This document shows, piece after piece, positions 7,683 to 15,757 of a stretch of DNA of 36,573 nt. Positions within the stretch are counted from its first letter, which is position 1, and each line of letters begins with the position of its first letter. The notes beneath the pieces are model-generated. The model was not told where the DNA came from, searched no databases, and saw only the letters and a program-made list of their open reading frames with translations. The position numbers and the translations under genes were made by a program. The stretch is from Nocardia vinacea NBRC 16497. Lineage in GTDB: Bacteria > Actinomycetota > Actinomycetes > Mycobacteriales > Mycobacteriaceae. The stretch lies in contig NZ_BAGN01000063.1 of assembly GCF_000308835.1 (NCBI RefSeq), positions 1 through 36,573 of the forward strand. The letters are read 5' to 3'.

Positions 7683-8744
7683 GTGAATGTGCAAGCGGGA
7701 CAGCGGAATTCGCTCACCGATGTTCCCAGCCTGCTGGTCGGGCACCATCATGTGCTCGATCCGGATGCGACACTGGGTTCCGGCGCGGCGACCGGCTGCA
7801 CCGTCGTGCGCGTACCCGGCGGTGCGGTCGCCGCGGTAGATGTGCGCGGCGGCGGGCCGGGGACCAGGGAAACCGATCTGCTCGACCCGGGCAACACTGT
7901 GCGCCAAGTGAATTCGATCCTGCTCACCGGCGGTAGCGCCTACGGACTCGCGGCCGCGGACGGGGTAATGCGTTGGCTGGAGGAACATCACGAGGGCATA
8001 CCGATGGATCCGGTCGATCCGAGTCGGGTGGTACCCATCGTCCCCGCCGCGGTGATCTTCGATCTTCCGGTGGGGGACTGGCGAATTCGACCGACGGCCG
8101 ATTTCGGTTTCCTGGCCGCCGAGGCCGCGGCGGAGGAGTTCGAGCGCGGGTGCGTCGGCGCGGGCGTCGGTGCGCGGGCCGGTTCGATCAAGGGCGGCGT
8201 GGGGACCGCGAGCGTCGTGCTCGGTGCGGGTGCCGCCGCGGGTGTCACCGTGGCGGCGCTGGTCGTCGCCAACCCGGTCGGCTCGGTCTTCGATCCACGC
8301 ACCGGCTTGCCATGGGGCGTCGGCACCGAGGGCCCCGACGTATTCGGCTTGTATCCCGCCACGCCCGAGAGACTGGCCGTGGCCAACGCCCTCCCGGTCA
8401 AGGGCACCGTTCTCAACACGACCATCGGCGTGGTCGCCACCGATGCACCCCTCGACCCCGCCGGATGCAGGCGCGTGGCCACCGCCGCCCACGATGGGCT
8501 CGCCCGCGCCATCCGTCCCGCACACTCGCCCCTCGACGGTGACACCCTCTTCGCACTGTCCACCGGCACCGCTGAAATCACCGCCGCCCCGATGCCGTCC
8601 GCCTTCCCGTCCGACCTGCTGGTGCTGGATGAGGTCTGCACCGCGGCGGCGGTCTGCGTCGAGCGCGCCATCGTCGACGCGATCCTTTCCGCCCACTCCG
8701 TGGCAGGCATCCCTGCCTACTCGGACCTCTTCCCGCGCTCCTAG
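7683..8744 (+). CDS. P1/S58-family (DmpA/NylC-like) self-cleaving aminopeptidase-type hydrolase
   Basis: 353 residues. GTG 7683 is chosen because AGGAG (7670-7674) is 8 bases upstream; the open frame reaches back to 7602 without support. The fold signature includes NSLTDVPSLLVGHH at the N-terminus, LTGGSAYGLAAADGV, IKGGVGTASVVLGAG, and GTVLNTTIGVVATDAPL. By comparison with NylC and DmpA, which split into two chains and use the new N-terminal Thr or Ser as nucleophile, the likely cut is Asn245/Thr246 in LNTTIGVV. The M. tuberculosis counterpart is Rv1333, in the same place between the DUF2017 gene and mec. Substrate unknown; N-terminal amide hydrolysis is the family inference. Confidence 0.9.
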   Translation: MNVQAGQRNSLTDVPSLLVGHHHVLDPDATLGSGAATGCTVVRVPGGAVAAVDVRGGGPGTRETDLLDPGNTVRQVNSILLTGGSAYGLAAADGVMRWLEEHHEGIPMDPVDPSRVVPIVPAAVIFDLPVGDWRIRPTADFGFLAAEAAAEEFERGCVGAGVGARAGSIKGGVGTASVVLGAGAAAGVTVAALVVANPVGSVFDPRTGLPWGVGTEGPDVFGLYPATPERLAVANALPVKGTVLNTTIGVVATDAPLDPAGCRRVATAAHDGLARAIRPAHSPLDGDTLFALSTGTAEITAAPMPSAFPSDLLVLDEVCTAAAVCVERAIVDAILSAHSVAGIPAYSDLFPRS

Positions 8745-8917
8745 CGGGTTCCCATACCGATATGCCGGGCGGAATCCGCGAAAGTGTGCGGGAGCGTTGG
8801 CAACAGCGCCGGGGAGGGTACCGGCCGACAGGCGGGTGGGAATAGCCGAATATTCTGGGTCGTTGTCGGGTGCGATATGTCGGCAGCGGATATGCCGAAT
8901 GCGGAAGGGTTTGACTC
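8745..8917 (+). promoter_or_regulatory. Leader of the mec-cysO-cysM operon with three GATATGYCGR repeats
   Basis: The gap before mec holds three direct copies of GATATG(C/T)CG(G/A), at 8759-8768, 8874-8883 and 8889-8898. The last two are 15 bases apart just upstream of the start. TATTCT at 8850-8855 could be a -10 box. These are possible binding sites of an unidentified regulator of cysteine synthesis; ten-base matches could also arise by chance. Confidence 0.3.
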
Positions 8918-9340
8918 GTGCTGGTGATCAGGACCGACCTGGTGGAGGCGATGGTGGCGCATGCGCGCGCCGATCACCCGGACGAGGCCTGCGGCGTCAT
9001 CGCCGGTCCGGAAGGTTCGGATCGGCCGGAGCGGTTCATCGCCATGGTCAATGCCGAGCGCTCGCCGACCTTCTACCGGTTCGATTCCGGTGAACAGCTG
9101 AAGGTGTGGCGGGCGATGGACGATGCCGACGAGACCCCGGTGGTGATCTACCACTCGCATACCGCCACCGAGGCCTATCCGAGCCGCACCGATATCTCCT
9201 ATGCGTCCGAGCCGTTCGCGCATTATGTGTTGATCTCCACCCGCGATCCGGAGCAGCACGAGTTGCGCAGCTACCGGATCGTGGACGGTGAGGTCACCGA
9301 GGAGCCGGTCCGGATCGTCGATGCGTACGAGACCGTCTAG
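8918..9340 (+). CDS. mec: Mec, JAMM/MPN+ zinc protease releasing cysteine from CysO
   Basis: 140 residues from GTG 8918, with GGAAGG 9 bases upstream. The JAMM zinc site is complete: Glu23 (DEACG) and His79, His81, Ser89 and Asp92 in HSHTATEAYPSRTD. In M. tuberculosis, Mec (Rv1334) cleaves the cysteine adduct from the C-terminus of CysO and so completes a sulfide-independent cysteine pathway. The order mec, cysO, cysM is kept here with short gaps of 33 and 8 bases, so the three are surely one operon. The length and lack of extra domains match the mycobacterial enzyme. Confidence 0.95.
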   Translation: MLVIRTDLVEAMVAHARADHPDEACGVIAGPEGSDRPERFIAMVNAERSPTFYRFDSGEQLKVWRAMDDADETPVVIYHSHTATEAYPSRTDISYASEPFAHYVLISTRDPEQHELRSYRIVDGEVTEEPVRIVDAYETV

Positions 9341-9373
9341 TACCCCCATGTTCGTCGATTTCGAGGAGTCCCC

Positions 9374-10617
<1,244 letters not shown>

Positions 10618-10634
10618 GTTTCGAGCGATCCGGC

Positions 10635-10670
10635 TGAGCGTGCACTTTTCGCGCGGAAAGTGCACGCTCA
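10635..10670 (+). terminator. Perfect 14-bp inverted repeat after cysM
   Basis: TGAGCGTGCACTTT (10635-10648) and AAAGTGCACGCTCA (10657-10670) pair without a mismatch across an 8-base gap, and the gap itself can add a T-G and a C-G pair, leaving a GCGC loop. It follows the cysM stop by 17 bases and precedes the rhomboid gene by 109, so it most likely ends the mec-cysO-cysM transcript. There is no U-run. It could also be a copy of a dispersed genomic palindrome. Confidence 0.6.
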
Positions 10671-10779
10671 CGCCTGCATCACCGGCCCTTCGGTCGCGAC
10701 TTGCCCCGGTACTCTCGAAAGAGCGAGTCCCTTGTCGCATATCGTCGGCGTCCGGGCCTCGCTCGACGAGGAGGTTGCG

Positions 10780-11505
10780 ATGACCGGCGGTTCGGGAATC
10801 GGTTCGTCGTTCGATCCGGAGCGGATCGCCGCACTACGCGCCCAACTGGGGCAACCGAGCGTGCCGACTCCCGGTACACCGGCCAAACCGAATAGCTTCG
10901 CCCCGGTCAAACAGCTCTGGCTGCGCGCGGGCATCATCATCACCGCATTCGTCGCCCTGCTCTACGGCGTCGAAGGCGTCGACGAACTCGACCACAACCA
11001 ACTCGATTACAACGGCATCGAACCGCGCGAGGCGGACGGTCTGTGGGGCATTCTCTGGGCCCCGGTCCTGCACCACGGCTGGGACCATCTGTTCGCCAAT
11101 ACGCTTCCGGTTATCGTCCTCGGCTTCATCACCCTGCTCGCGGGCATCGGGCGTGGGATCGCCGCCACCGCGATCATCTGGATCGTGGCCGGAGTCGGCG
11201 TCTGGCTCACCGGTGCCACCGGATCGGTGCACCTCGGTGCTTCATCGCTGATCTTCGGCTGGCTGACCTTCCTGATCTCGCGCGGCTGGTTCGCCCGCAA
11301 TCTCGTGCAGATCGGCATCGGCCTGGTCGTACTGGCGATTTACGGGTCGGTGCTGTGGGGTGTGCTGCCCGGACAGCCCGGAATCTCTTGGCAGGGGCAT
11401 CTTTTCGGGGCAATGGGTGGAGTGCTGGCCGGCTGGGTACTCTCTGGTGATGAACGTCGACACCGTCGCGGGGATCGAGCCGGAGTCATTGCGTTGCCGC
11501 GGTAA
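10780..11505 (+). CDS. Rhomboid family intramembrane serine protease
   Basis: 241 residues. ATG 10780 is supported by GAGGAGG 5 bases upstream (10768-10774). After a polar N-terminus of about 48 residues come about six hydrophobic segments. The first conserved site is HHGWDHLFANTLPV (H-x-N-type element near 98-111). The catalytic Ser155 is in GASSLIFG and the partner His207 is in WQGHLFGAMGG. Rhomboids cut substrates inside the membrane; substrates here are unknown. The homologue Rv1337 holds the same position after cysM. In M. tuberculosis murI comes next, but here the MBL gene follows after 69 bases. Confidence 0.92.
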   Translation: MTGGSGIGSSFDPERIAALRAQLGQPSVPTPGTPAKPNSFAPVKQLWLRAGIIITAFVALLYGVEGVDELDHNQLDYNGIEPREADGLWGILWAPVLHHGWDHLFANTLPVIVLGFITLLAGIGRGIAATAIIWIVAGVGVWLTGATGSVHLGASSLIFGWLTFLISRGWFARNLVQIGIGLVVLAIYGSVLWGVLPGQPGISWQGHLFGAMGGVLAGWVLSGDERRHRRGDRAGVIALPR

Positions 11506-11574
11506 TCGCGCGGCGCGCAGCGGAATGTGGGGGATCGGTTCTTGAGTGAGAATTCGTCGTGGGAGCATGGGGGA

Positions 11575-12339
11575 ATGCGCCTTACCGTCCTCGGGTGCTC
11601 GGGCAGTGTGTCCGGCCCGGACTCCCCAGCGTCGGGGTACCTACTGACCGGGCCGGATATGTCGCCGGTGGTCATCGATTTCGGACCCGGCGTGCTCGGC
11701 GCATTGCAGCGCTACGCCGATCCCGGTGAGGTCGACATCTTCCTTACGCATCTGCATGCCGATCACTGCCTCGATCTGCCCGGACTGCTGGTCTGGCGGC
11801 GCTACCACCCGACACCCCCGGTGGGGCAGGCGATCGTGCGTGGTCCGTCCGATAGCGCGGTGCGCATCGGCAATGCCTCCGCCGAGATCGGCGGTGAATG
11901 CGACGACTGGTCCGACGTCATCGATCACCAGACGTGGGTCGATGGCGAGGCGGTCGAATTCGGTCCGGGCCATACGGTACTCGCGCGTCGGATGTATCAC
12001 CCGCCGGAGTCGTACGGGCTGCGCATCGCGACCGCATCCGGGCGGACCTTCGTCTACACCGGAGATACCGCCATGTGCGATGCGGTTCTCGAACTCGCGC
12101 AGGGCGCCGACATACTCATGTCGGAGGCGTCCTGGACGCACGATCCGGCCAACCGGCCCCCGGGTATTCATCTTTCCGGCACCGAGGCGGGCATTATCGC
12201 CGCACGTGCGGGCGTGAAAGAGCTGCTGCTCACCCATATTCCGCCGTGGACCTCCCGCGAGGACGTGATCGCCGAGGCGAAGGCGCAGTTCTCCGGACCG
12301 GTGCACGCCGTGGCACCGGGCGAAACCTTCGACATCTGA
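11575..12339 (+). CDS. Metallo-beta-lactamase-fold cyclic nucleotide phosphodiesterase (Rv1339-like)
   Basis: 254 residues from ATG 11575 (MRLTVLGCSGSVSGPDSPAS). GGGAG lies 9 bases upstream; longer in-frame starts (TTG 11542, GTG 11527) are possible. The metal motif is His59-x-His61-x-Asp63-His64 in LTHLHADHCLDLPG, with later ligands in YTGDTAMCD and LLLTHIPPW. The M. tuberculosis counterpart Rv1339 has been described as an atypical cAMP phosphodiesterase; that activity is an inference from the family here. Next to rph and rdgB, the gene sits in a nucleotide/RNA processing group. Confidence 0.9.
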   Translation: MRLTVLGCSGSVSGPDSPASGYLLTGPDMSPVVIDFGPGVLGALQRYADPGEVDIFLTHLHADHCLDLPGLLVWRRYHPTPPVGQAIVRGPSDSAVRIGNASAEIGGECDDWSDVIDHQTWVDGEAVEFGPGHTVLARRMYHPPESYGLRIATASGRTFVYTGDTAMCDAVLELAQGADILMSEASWTHDPANRPPGIHLSGTEAGIIAARAGVKELLLTHIPPWTSREDVIAEAKAQFSGPVHAVAPGETFDI

Positions 12340-12369
12340 CCGGCTGCCGCGCGCGGTAGGCCATGTGAC

Positions 12370-12375
12370 TAGGCT
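12370..12375 (+). promoter_or_regulatory. -10 box for rph
   Basis: TAGGCT ends 6 bases before the rph GTG, with no Shine-Dalgarno sequence between; leaderless layout. Confidence 0.4.
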
Positions 12376-12381
12376 TGGCGC

Positions 12382-13152
12382 GTGTCGAGACGAGCCGATG
12401 GCAGGGCGGACGATGAGCTCCGCGAGGTACGGATCACCCGTGGCTTCACCACGCATCCAGCCGGTTCGGTGCTGGTGGAATTCGGGCAGACCCGGGTGAT
12501 GTGCACGGCGAGCGTCACCGAGGGCGTGCCCCCGTGGCGTCGCGATTCCGGACTCGGGTGGCTCACCGCCGAATACGCGATGCTGCCCGCGGCCACACAT
12601 ACCCGCAGCGGGCGGGAATCGGTGAAGGGCAAGGTCGGCGGGCGCACCCAGGAGATCAGCCGGTTGGTCGGCCGGTCGCTGCGCGCATGCATCGACCTGG
12701 CGGCCATCGGCGAGAACACCATTGCCATCGACTGCGATGTGCTGCAGGCCGACGGCGGCACGCGGACCGCGGCCATCACCGGCGCGTATGTCGCGCTCTC
12801 GGATGCGGTCACCTACCTCGGCGCAGCGGGCGGATTGGCCGACCCGCAGCCGATCTCGTGTGCGATCGCCGCGGTGAGCGTCGGTGTCGTCGACGGCCGG
12901 GTGCGGTTGGACCTGCCGTACGAAGAGGATTCGCGCGCCGAGGTCGATATGAATGTGGTCGCCACCGATACCGGCACCCTGGTGGAGATCCAGGGCACCG
13001 GTGAAGGCGCGACCTTCCCTCGCTCTACCCTGGACAAGCTGCTCGACTCCGCACTCGCGGGATGCGACCGGCTGTTCGCCATCCAGAAAGAGGCGCTCGC
13101 ACTGCCGTATCCGGGTGTGCTGCCGCAGCCTGCCGAGTCGAAGAAGAAGTGA
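12382..13152 (+). CDS. rph: Ribonuclease PH
   Basis: 256 residues from GTG 12382. RNase PH core motifs: [19 protein letters not shown] at the N-terminus, [39 protein letters not shown] with the basic RNA/phosphate-binding residues, [19 protein letters not shown] with the catalytic Asp, and [17 protein letters not shown]. It trims the 3' ends of tRNA precursors by phosphorolysis. The stop TGA shares its last base with the rdgB ATG (TGATG), so the two genes are translationally coupled, as in M. tuberculosis Rv1340-Rv1341. Confidence 0.96.
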   Translation: MSRRADGRADDELREVRITRGFTTHPAGSVLVEFGQTRVMCTASVTEGVPPWRRDSGLGWLTAEYAMLPAATHTRSGRESVKGKVGGRTQEISRLVGRSLRACIDLAAIGENTIAIDCDVLQADGGTRTAAITGAYVALSDAVTYLGAAGGLADPQPISCAIAAVSVGVVDGRVRLDLPYEEDSRAEVDMNVVATDTGTLVEIQGTGEGATFPRSTLDKLLDSALAGCDRLFAIQKEALALPYPGVLPQPAESKKK

Positions 13153-13763
13153 TGACGCGCCGCGTCCTGGTCGCCAGTCGCAATGCCAAGAAGTTGAACG
13201 AACTGCGTCGGATCCTCGCCGACGCGGGTATCGCGGGCATCGAGATCGTCGGACTCGGCGATGTGCCCGCCTACGACGAGGCGCCCGAGACCGGCGCGAC
13301 CTTCGAGGAGAATGCGCTGGCGAAGGCGCGCGATGGTGCCGCCGCCACCGGATTGCCCTGTGTCGCAGACGATTCCGGGATCGCGGTGGACGTGTTGAAC
13401 GGGATGCCCGGTGTGCTGTCCGCGCGCTGGTCCGGGATGCACGGCGATGATGCGGCCAATAACGCGCTGCTGCTCGCGCAACTCGGTGACGTTCCGGACG
13501 AGCGGCGTGGTGCACAGTTCGTTTCCACCTGCGCGCTGGTGGTGCCCGGCGGCACCGAGATCGTGGTGCGCGGCGAATGGCCCGGTGCGATCGGCCGGAA
13601 ACCGATGGGCGACGGCGGTTTCGGCTACGATCCGCTGTTCATTCCGGCGGGCGGCGATATCACCGCTGCTCAGCTGACCCCCGCCGAGAAGGACGCCGTG
13701 TCCCACCGCGGTCGCGCGCTCACCCAACTTCTCCCCGCGCTCGCGACCCTCGCCGAGTCCTGA
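13152..13763 (+). CDS. rdgB: RdgB/HAM1 non-canonical purine NTP pyrophosphatase
   Basis: 203 residues from ATG 13152, overlapping the rph stop by one base. Motifs: the nucleotide-binding SRNAKKLNELRRIL at the start, the metal-binding TFEENALAKAR, CVADDSGIAVDVLNGMPGV, and FGYDPLFIPAG followed by SHRGRAL at the end. The enzyme hydrolyses dITP, dXTP and ITP to monophosphates and keeps deaminated purines out of DNA and RNA. The in-frame start at 13062 lies inside rph and is rejected. The coupled rph-rdgB pair is the end of the conserved block on this strand. Confidence 0.95.
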   Translation: MTRRVLVASRNAKKLNELRRILADAGIAGIEIVGLGDVPAYDEAPETGATFEENALAKARDGAAATGLPCVADDSGIAVDVLNGMPGVLSARWSGMHGDDAANNALLLAQLGDVPDERRGAQFVSTCALVVPGGTEIVVRGEWPGAIGRKPMGDGGFGYDPLFIPAGGDITAAQLTPAEKDAVSHRGRALTQLLPALATLAES

Positions 13764-13830
13764 ATCAGCCGCACTCCTTGATCGGGATTCCTTGCGGATT
13801 CTCGGAAGGTGGTGGCGTTCGGAGGCTCGG

Positions 13831-14205
13831 TCAGAGGTTGAAGTCTTGTTTGACCTTGTTCGCGTTGACGTGTTCGACGAAGAAGGACAGCAGCGGGATG
13901 GTGCCTGCGATCAGGGTGCCGACGGTGCGCGGGATCGGCCAGCGCACCTTGACCGCGAGGTCGGCGGTGACCAGCAGGTAGACGAAGTAGACCCAGCCGT
14001 GCACGACCGCGATCCAGTTCGGGGTGTGCACGTCGAAGCCGTACTTGGCGATCATTTCACCGGTGAGCAGCAGCAGCCACAGACCCGTCGTCCAGGCGAG
14101 CACGCGGTAGCGCAGCAGCGCGGGCTTGATCTTCGCGACGTTTGTGGCCGTCGGCTCTGGTGTGAGCGTCGCGGCGGATTCGGTCGAGTTCTCGCTGGTG
14201 GTCAA
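13831..14205 (-). CDS. DUF3817 integral membrane protein
   Basis: 124 residues from TTG 14205, which overlaps the upstream gene's TGA (TTGA), so translation is coupled. A Thr/Ser/Glu-rich N-terminus of about 25 residues is followed by three or four hydrophobic segments (ALLRYRVLAWTTGLWLLLLT, WVYFVYLLVTADLAV, TVGTLIAGTIPLLSFFV) with the family motif HGWVYFVYL and an Asn/Lys-rich end. It is equivalent to Rv1342c. DUF3817 is common in actinobacterial membrane proteins of unknown role. Confidence 0.88.
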   Translation of the reverse strand: MTTSENSTESAATLTPEPTATNVAKIKPALLRYRVLAWTTGLWLLLLTGEMIAKYGFDVHTPNWIAVVHGWVYFVYLLVTADLAVKVRWPIPRTVGTLIAGTIPLLSFFVEHVNANKVKQDFNL

Positions 14206-14657
14206 CCGGCGCTCCTGTGTGTGTCGTGGGCGAGGCCCGCGTCCCGGACGTGTTGGTCGATATCTTGCGCGTGCAGCTCGGCCAGATACTTGTTGTATTC
14301 GGCGAGCACCGGATCATCATCGCGGGCAGCCTTGGGCCGCTCGGGCAACAGTCCGGCCGGAATCTCGCGCGGCGCATCGACTTTCGCGGGTCGGCGCGCC
14401 TTCGCGGGAGCCGGTTCGGCTTCCGGCTCCTTATCCGCTTCGGATTCCAGCCGCACGAACCGGAAGTACGCGAAGACCGCGAACCCGGCGAACAGCGGCC
14501 ACTGCAATGCGTAGCCGAGATTCTGACCGGTGCCGCTCGCGGATTCGAACCGCTCCCACTGCCACCATCCCAATGCCAGGCAGGCGAGGGCGGCCACGAT
14601 CACCAGCGCGATGAGGGCCGGGCGATTGTGTGCCGAGCGGCGAGGTGGAGCGGACAC
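14202..14657 (-). CDS. LprD-like membrane protein
   Basis: 151 residues from GTG 14657; the in-frame GTG at 14666 is less likely because TACCGT ends 7 bases before 14657, a leaderless layout. RPALIALVIVAALACLALGW is one hydrophobic segment, then QNLGYALQWPLFAGFAVFAY a second, then a charged linker rich in Glu/Pro/Ala, and EIPAGLLPERPK with EYNKYLAELHAQD near the end. The same layout is seen in M. tuberculosis Rv1343c (annotated LprD). The cysteine of ALAC is lipobox-like, but the hydrophobic run continues after it, so lipidation is uncertain. It is coupled to the DUF3817 gene. Confidence 0.82.
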   Translation of the reverse strand: MSAPPRRSAHNRPALIALVIVAALACLALGWWQWERFESASGTGQNLGYALQWPLFAGFAVFAYFRFVRLESEADKEPEAEPAPAKARRPAKVDAPREIPAGLLPERPKAARDDDPVLAEYNKYLAELHAQDIDQHVRDAGLAHDTHRSAG

Positions 14658-14664
14658 GCATACC

Positions 14665-14670
14665 ACGGTA
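14665..14670 (-). promoter_or_regulatory. -10 box for the lprD-like gene
   Basis: TACCGT on the minus strand, 7 bases before GTG 14657. An ACGGTAC repeat recurs just upstream. Confidence 0.35.
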
Positions 14671-14707
14671 CCCGTCTACTACACGGTACGTAGGAGCAGG
14701 TAGGGCC

Positions 14708-15583
14708 TCAGAACTTGTAGGTGATCCCGGTCATGCGCTCGGATTCCTCCCACAGGCGGCGCAGCAGTTCCGGATTGTTCGACAGCTTGCTCGACGGCGA
14801 GGGCTCGACCGGGCCCTGGCTCTGGAACAATCGGTTCGGGCCCCAGTAGGTAGTGGGGTCGGCATCGGGCGTGGTGGCCGCGAACAGCGTGGAGTGGGCG
14901 GCCTTGGCCGGGGGATGGCCGATGATGCGGATGAAGGGCTTGCTGATCCGGTCCAGTGGGGTTTCGGTCCTGGCGAATAAGTCGGTCGCCGAGACGCCCG
15001 GGTGCACCGCGTAGGAGCGCTTGTCGGAGCTCGCTTCGGTCAGTCGCCGCTGCAGTTCGCGGGCGAACATCAGGTTGGCCAGTTTGGACTGGGCGTAGGC
15101 GAGATTGCGCTGGTAGCGGCGGTTCTCGTAGTTGAGATCGTCGATCCACAGCTTCGGGGTCTGCTTGTGCGCGATGCTCGCCAGGCTCACCACCCGGTCC
15201 CGGAGGCGATCCAGCAGTAGTCCGGTCAGCGCGAAATGTCCGAGGTGGTTGACGCCGAACTGGGTCTCGAATCCGTCCTTGGTGCGGGAGAACGGAATGT
15301 TCATCAGACCGGCATTATTGATGAGCACATCGAATTCGCCGGTCTTGTCGGCGAATTCGCGTACCGATGCCAGATCGGCCAGATCCAATTGCTCGATCCG
15401 GACGTCGCCGTCGATCCGGTCGGCGATCGGCTGCGCCTTGGCGACATTGCGGCAGGCCATGATCACGGTGCCGCCCTTGCTCGCCAGCGCCTTGGTGGTC
15501 TCGACACCGAGGCCGCCGTTGGCTCCGGTGACAATGAATGTGCGCCCACTCTGGTCGGGCATATCTTTCGGGTTCCATGCCAT
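14708..15583 (-). CDS. Short-chain dehydrogenase/reductase (retinol dehydrogenase-like)
   Basis: 291 residues from ATG 15583. The cofactor loop is TGANGGLG (19-26), the structural motif is NNAG, the serine lies in VVSLASIAHK, and the catalytic pair is Tyr163 and Lys167 in YAQSKLAN. An Arg after strand 2 (ACRN) suggests NADP(H). It resembles the RDH/WW-domain oxidoreductase-like SDRs of Mycobacteriales; the substrate is unknown. A second SDR at 30034-30921 is clearly related, sharing RTKDGFE-QFG-NHLGHFALT. TAAGGT ends 6 bases before the ATG, and a perfect palindrome overlaps that box. Confidence 0.9.
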   Translation of the reverse strand: MAWNPKDMPDQSGRTFIVTGANGGLGVETTKALASKGGTVIMACRNVAKAQPIADRIDGDVRIEQLDLADLASVREFADKTGEFDVLINNAGLMNIPFSRTKDGFETQFGVNHLGHFALTGLLLDRLRDRVVSLASIAHKQTPKLWIDDLNYENRRYQRNLAYAQSKLANLMFARELQRRLTEASSDKRSYAVHPGVSATDLFARTETPLDRISKPFIRIIGHPPAKAAHSTLFAATTPDADPTTYWGPNRLFQSQGPVEPSPSSKLSNNPELLRRLWEESERMTGITYKF

Positions 15584-15589
15584 GAGCCG

Positions 15590-15606
15590 ACCTTACTCTG
15601 GAGTAA
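15590..15606 (-). promoter_or_regulatory. SDR promoter with overlapping palindromic operator
   Basis: TAAGGT (15590-15595, minus strand) ends 6 bases before the SDR ATG. The palindrome TTACTCTGGAGTAA (15593-15606; 6-bp arms, 2-base centre) overlaps the first half of this -10 box. That is where a repressor would block transcription. No regulator gene is adjacent, so the protein is unknown. Confidence 0.45.
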
Positions 15607-15757
15607 GTTACGGCGGAAGAGCGACACGCAATCTGGACCGCGGATCATCATGTGCTGGTGAAGGCGAATATCGAGCGAGCCGCCGCCAGTGCGTTCTCGA
15701 TGATTGCTGTCGTGTCGCTGGGAGAGGTGGGAGGCTGCAGGTGGCCATACTTGGGGG

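Noticed and set aside
11641..13515. 624-residue minus-strand open frame
   Set aside because: It lies antisense to the MBL hydrolase, rph and rdgB, all of which are well supported on the plus strand.
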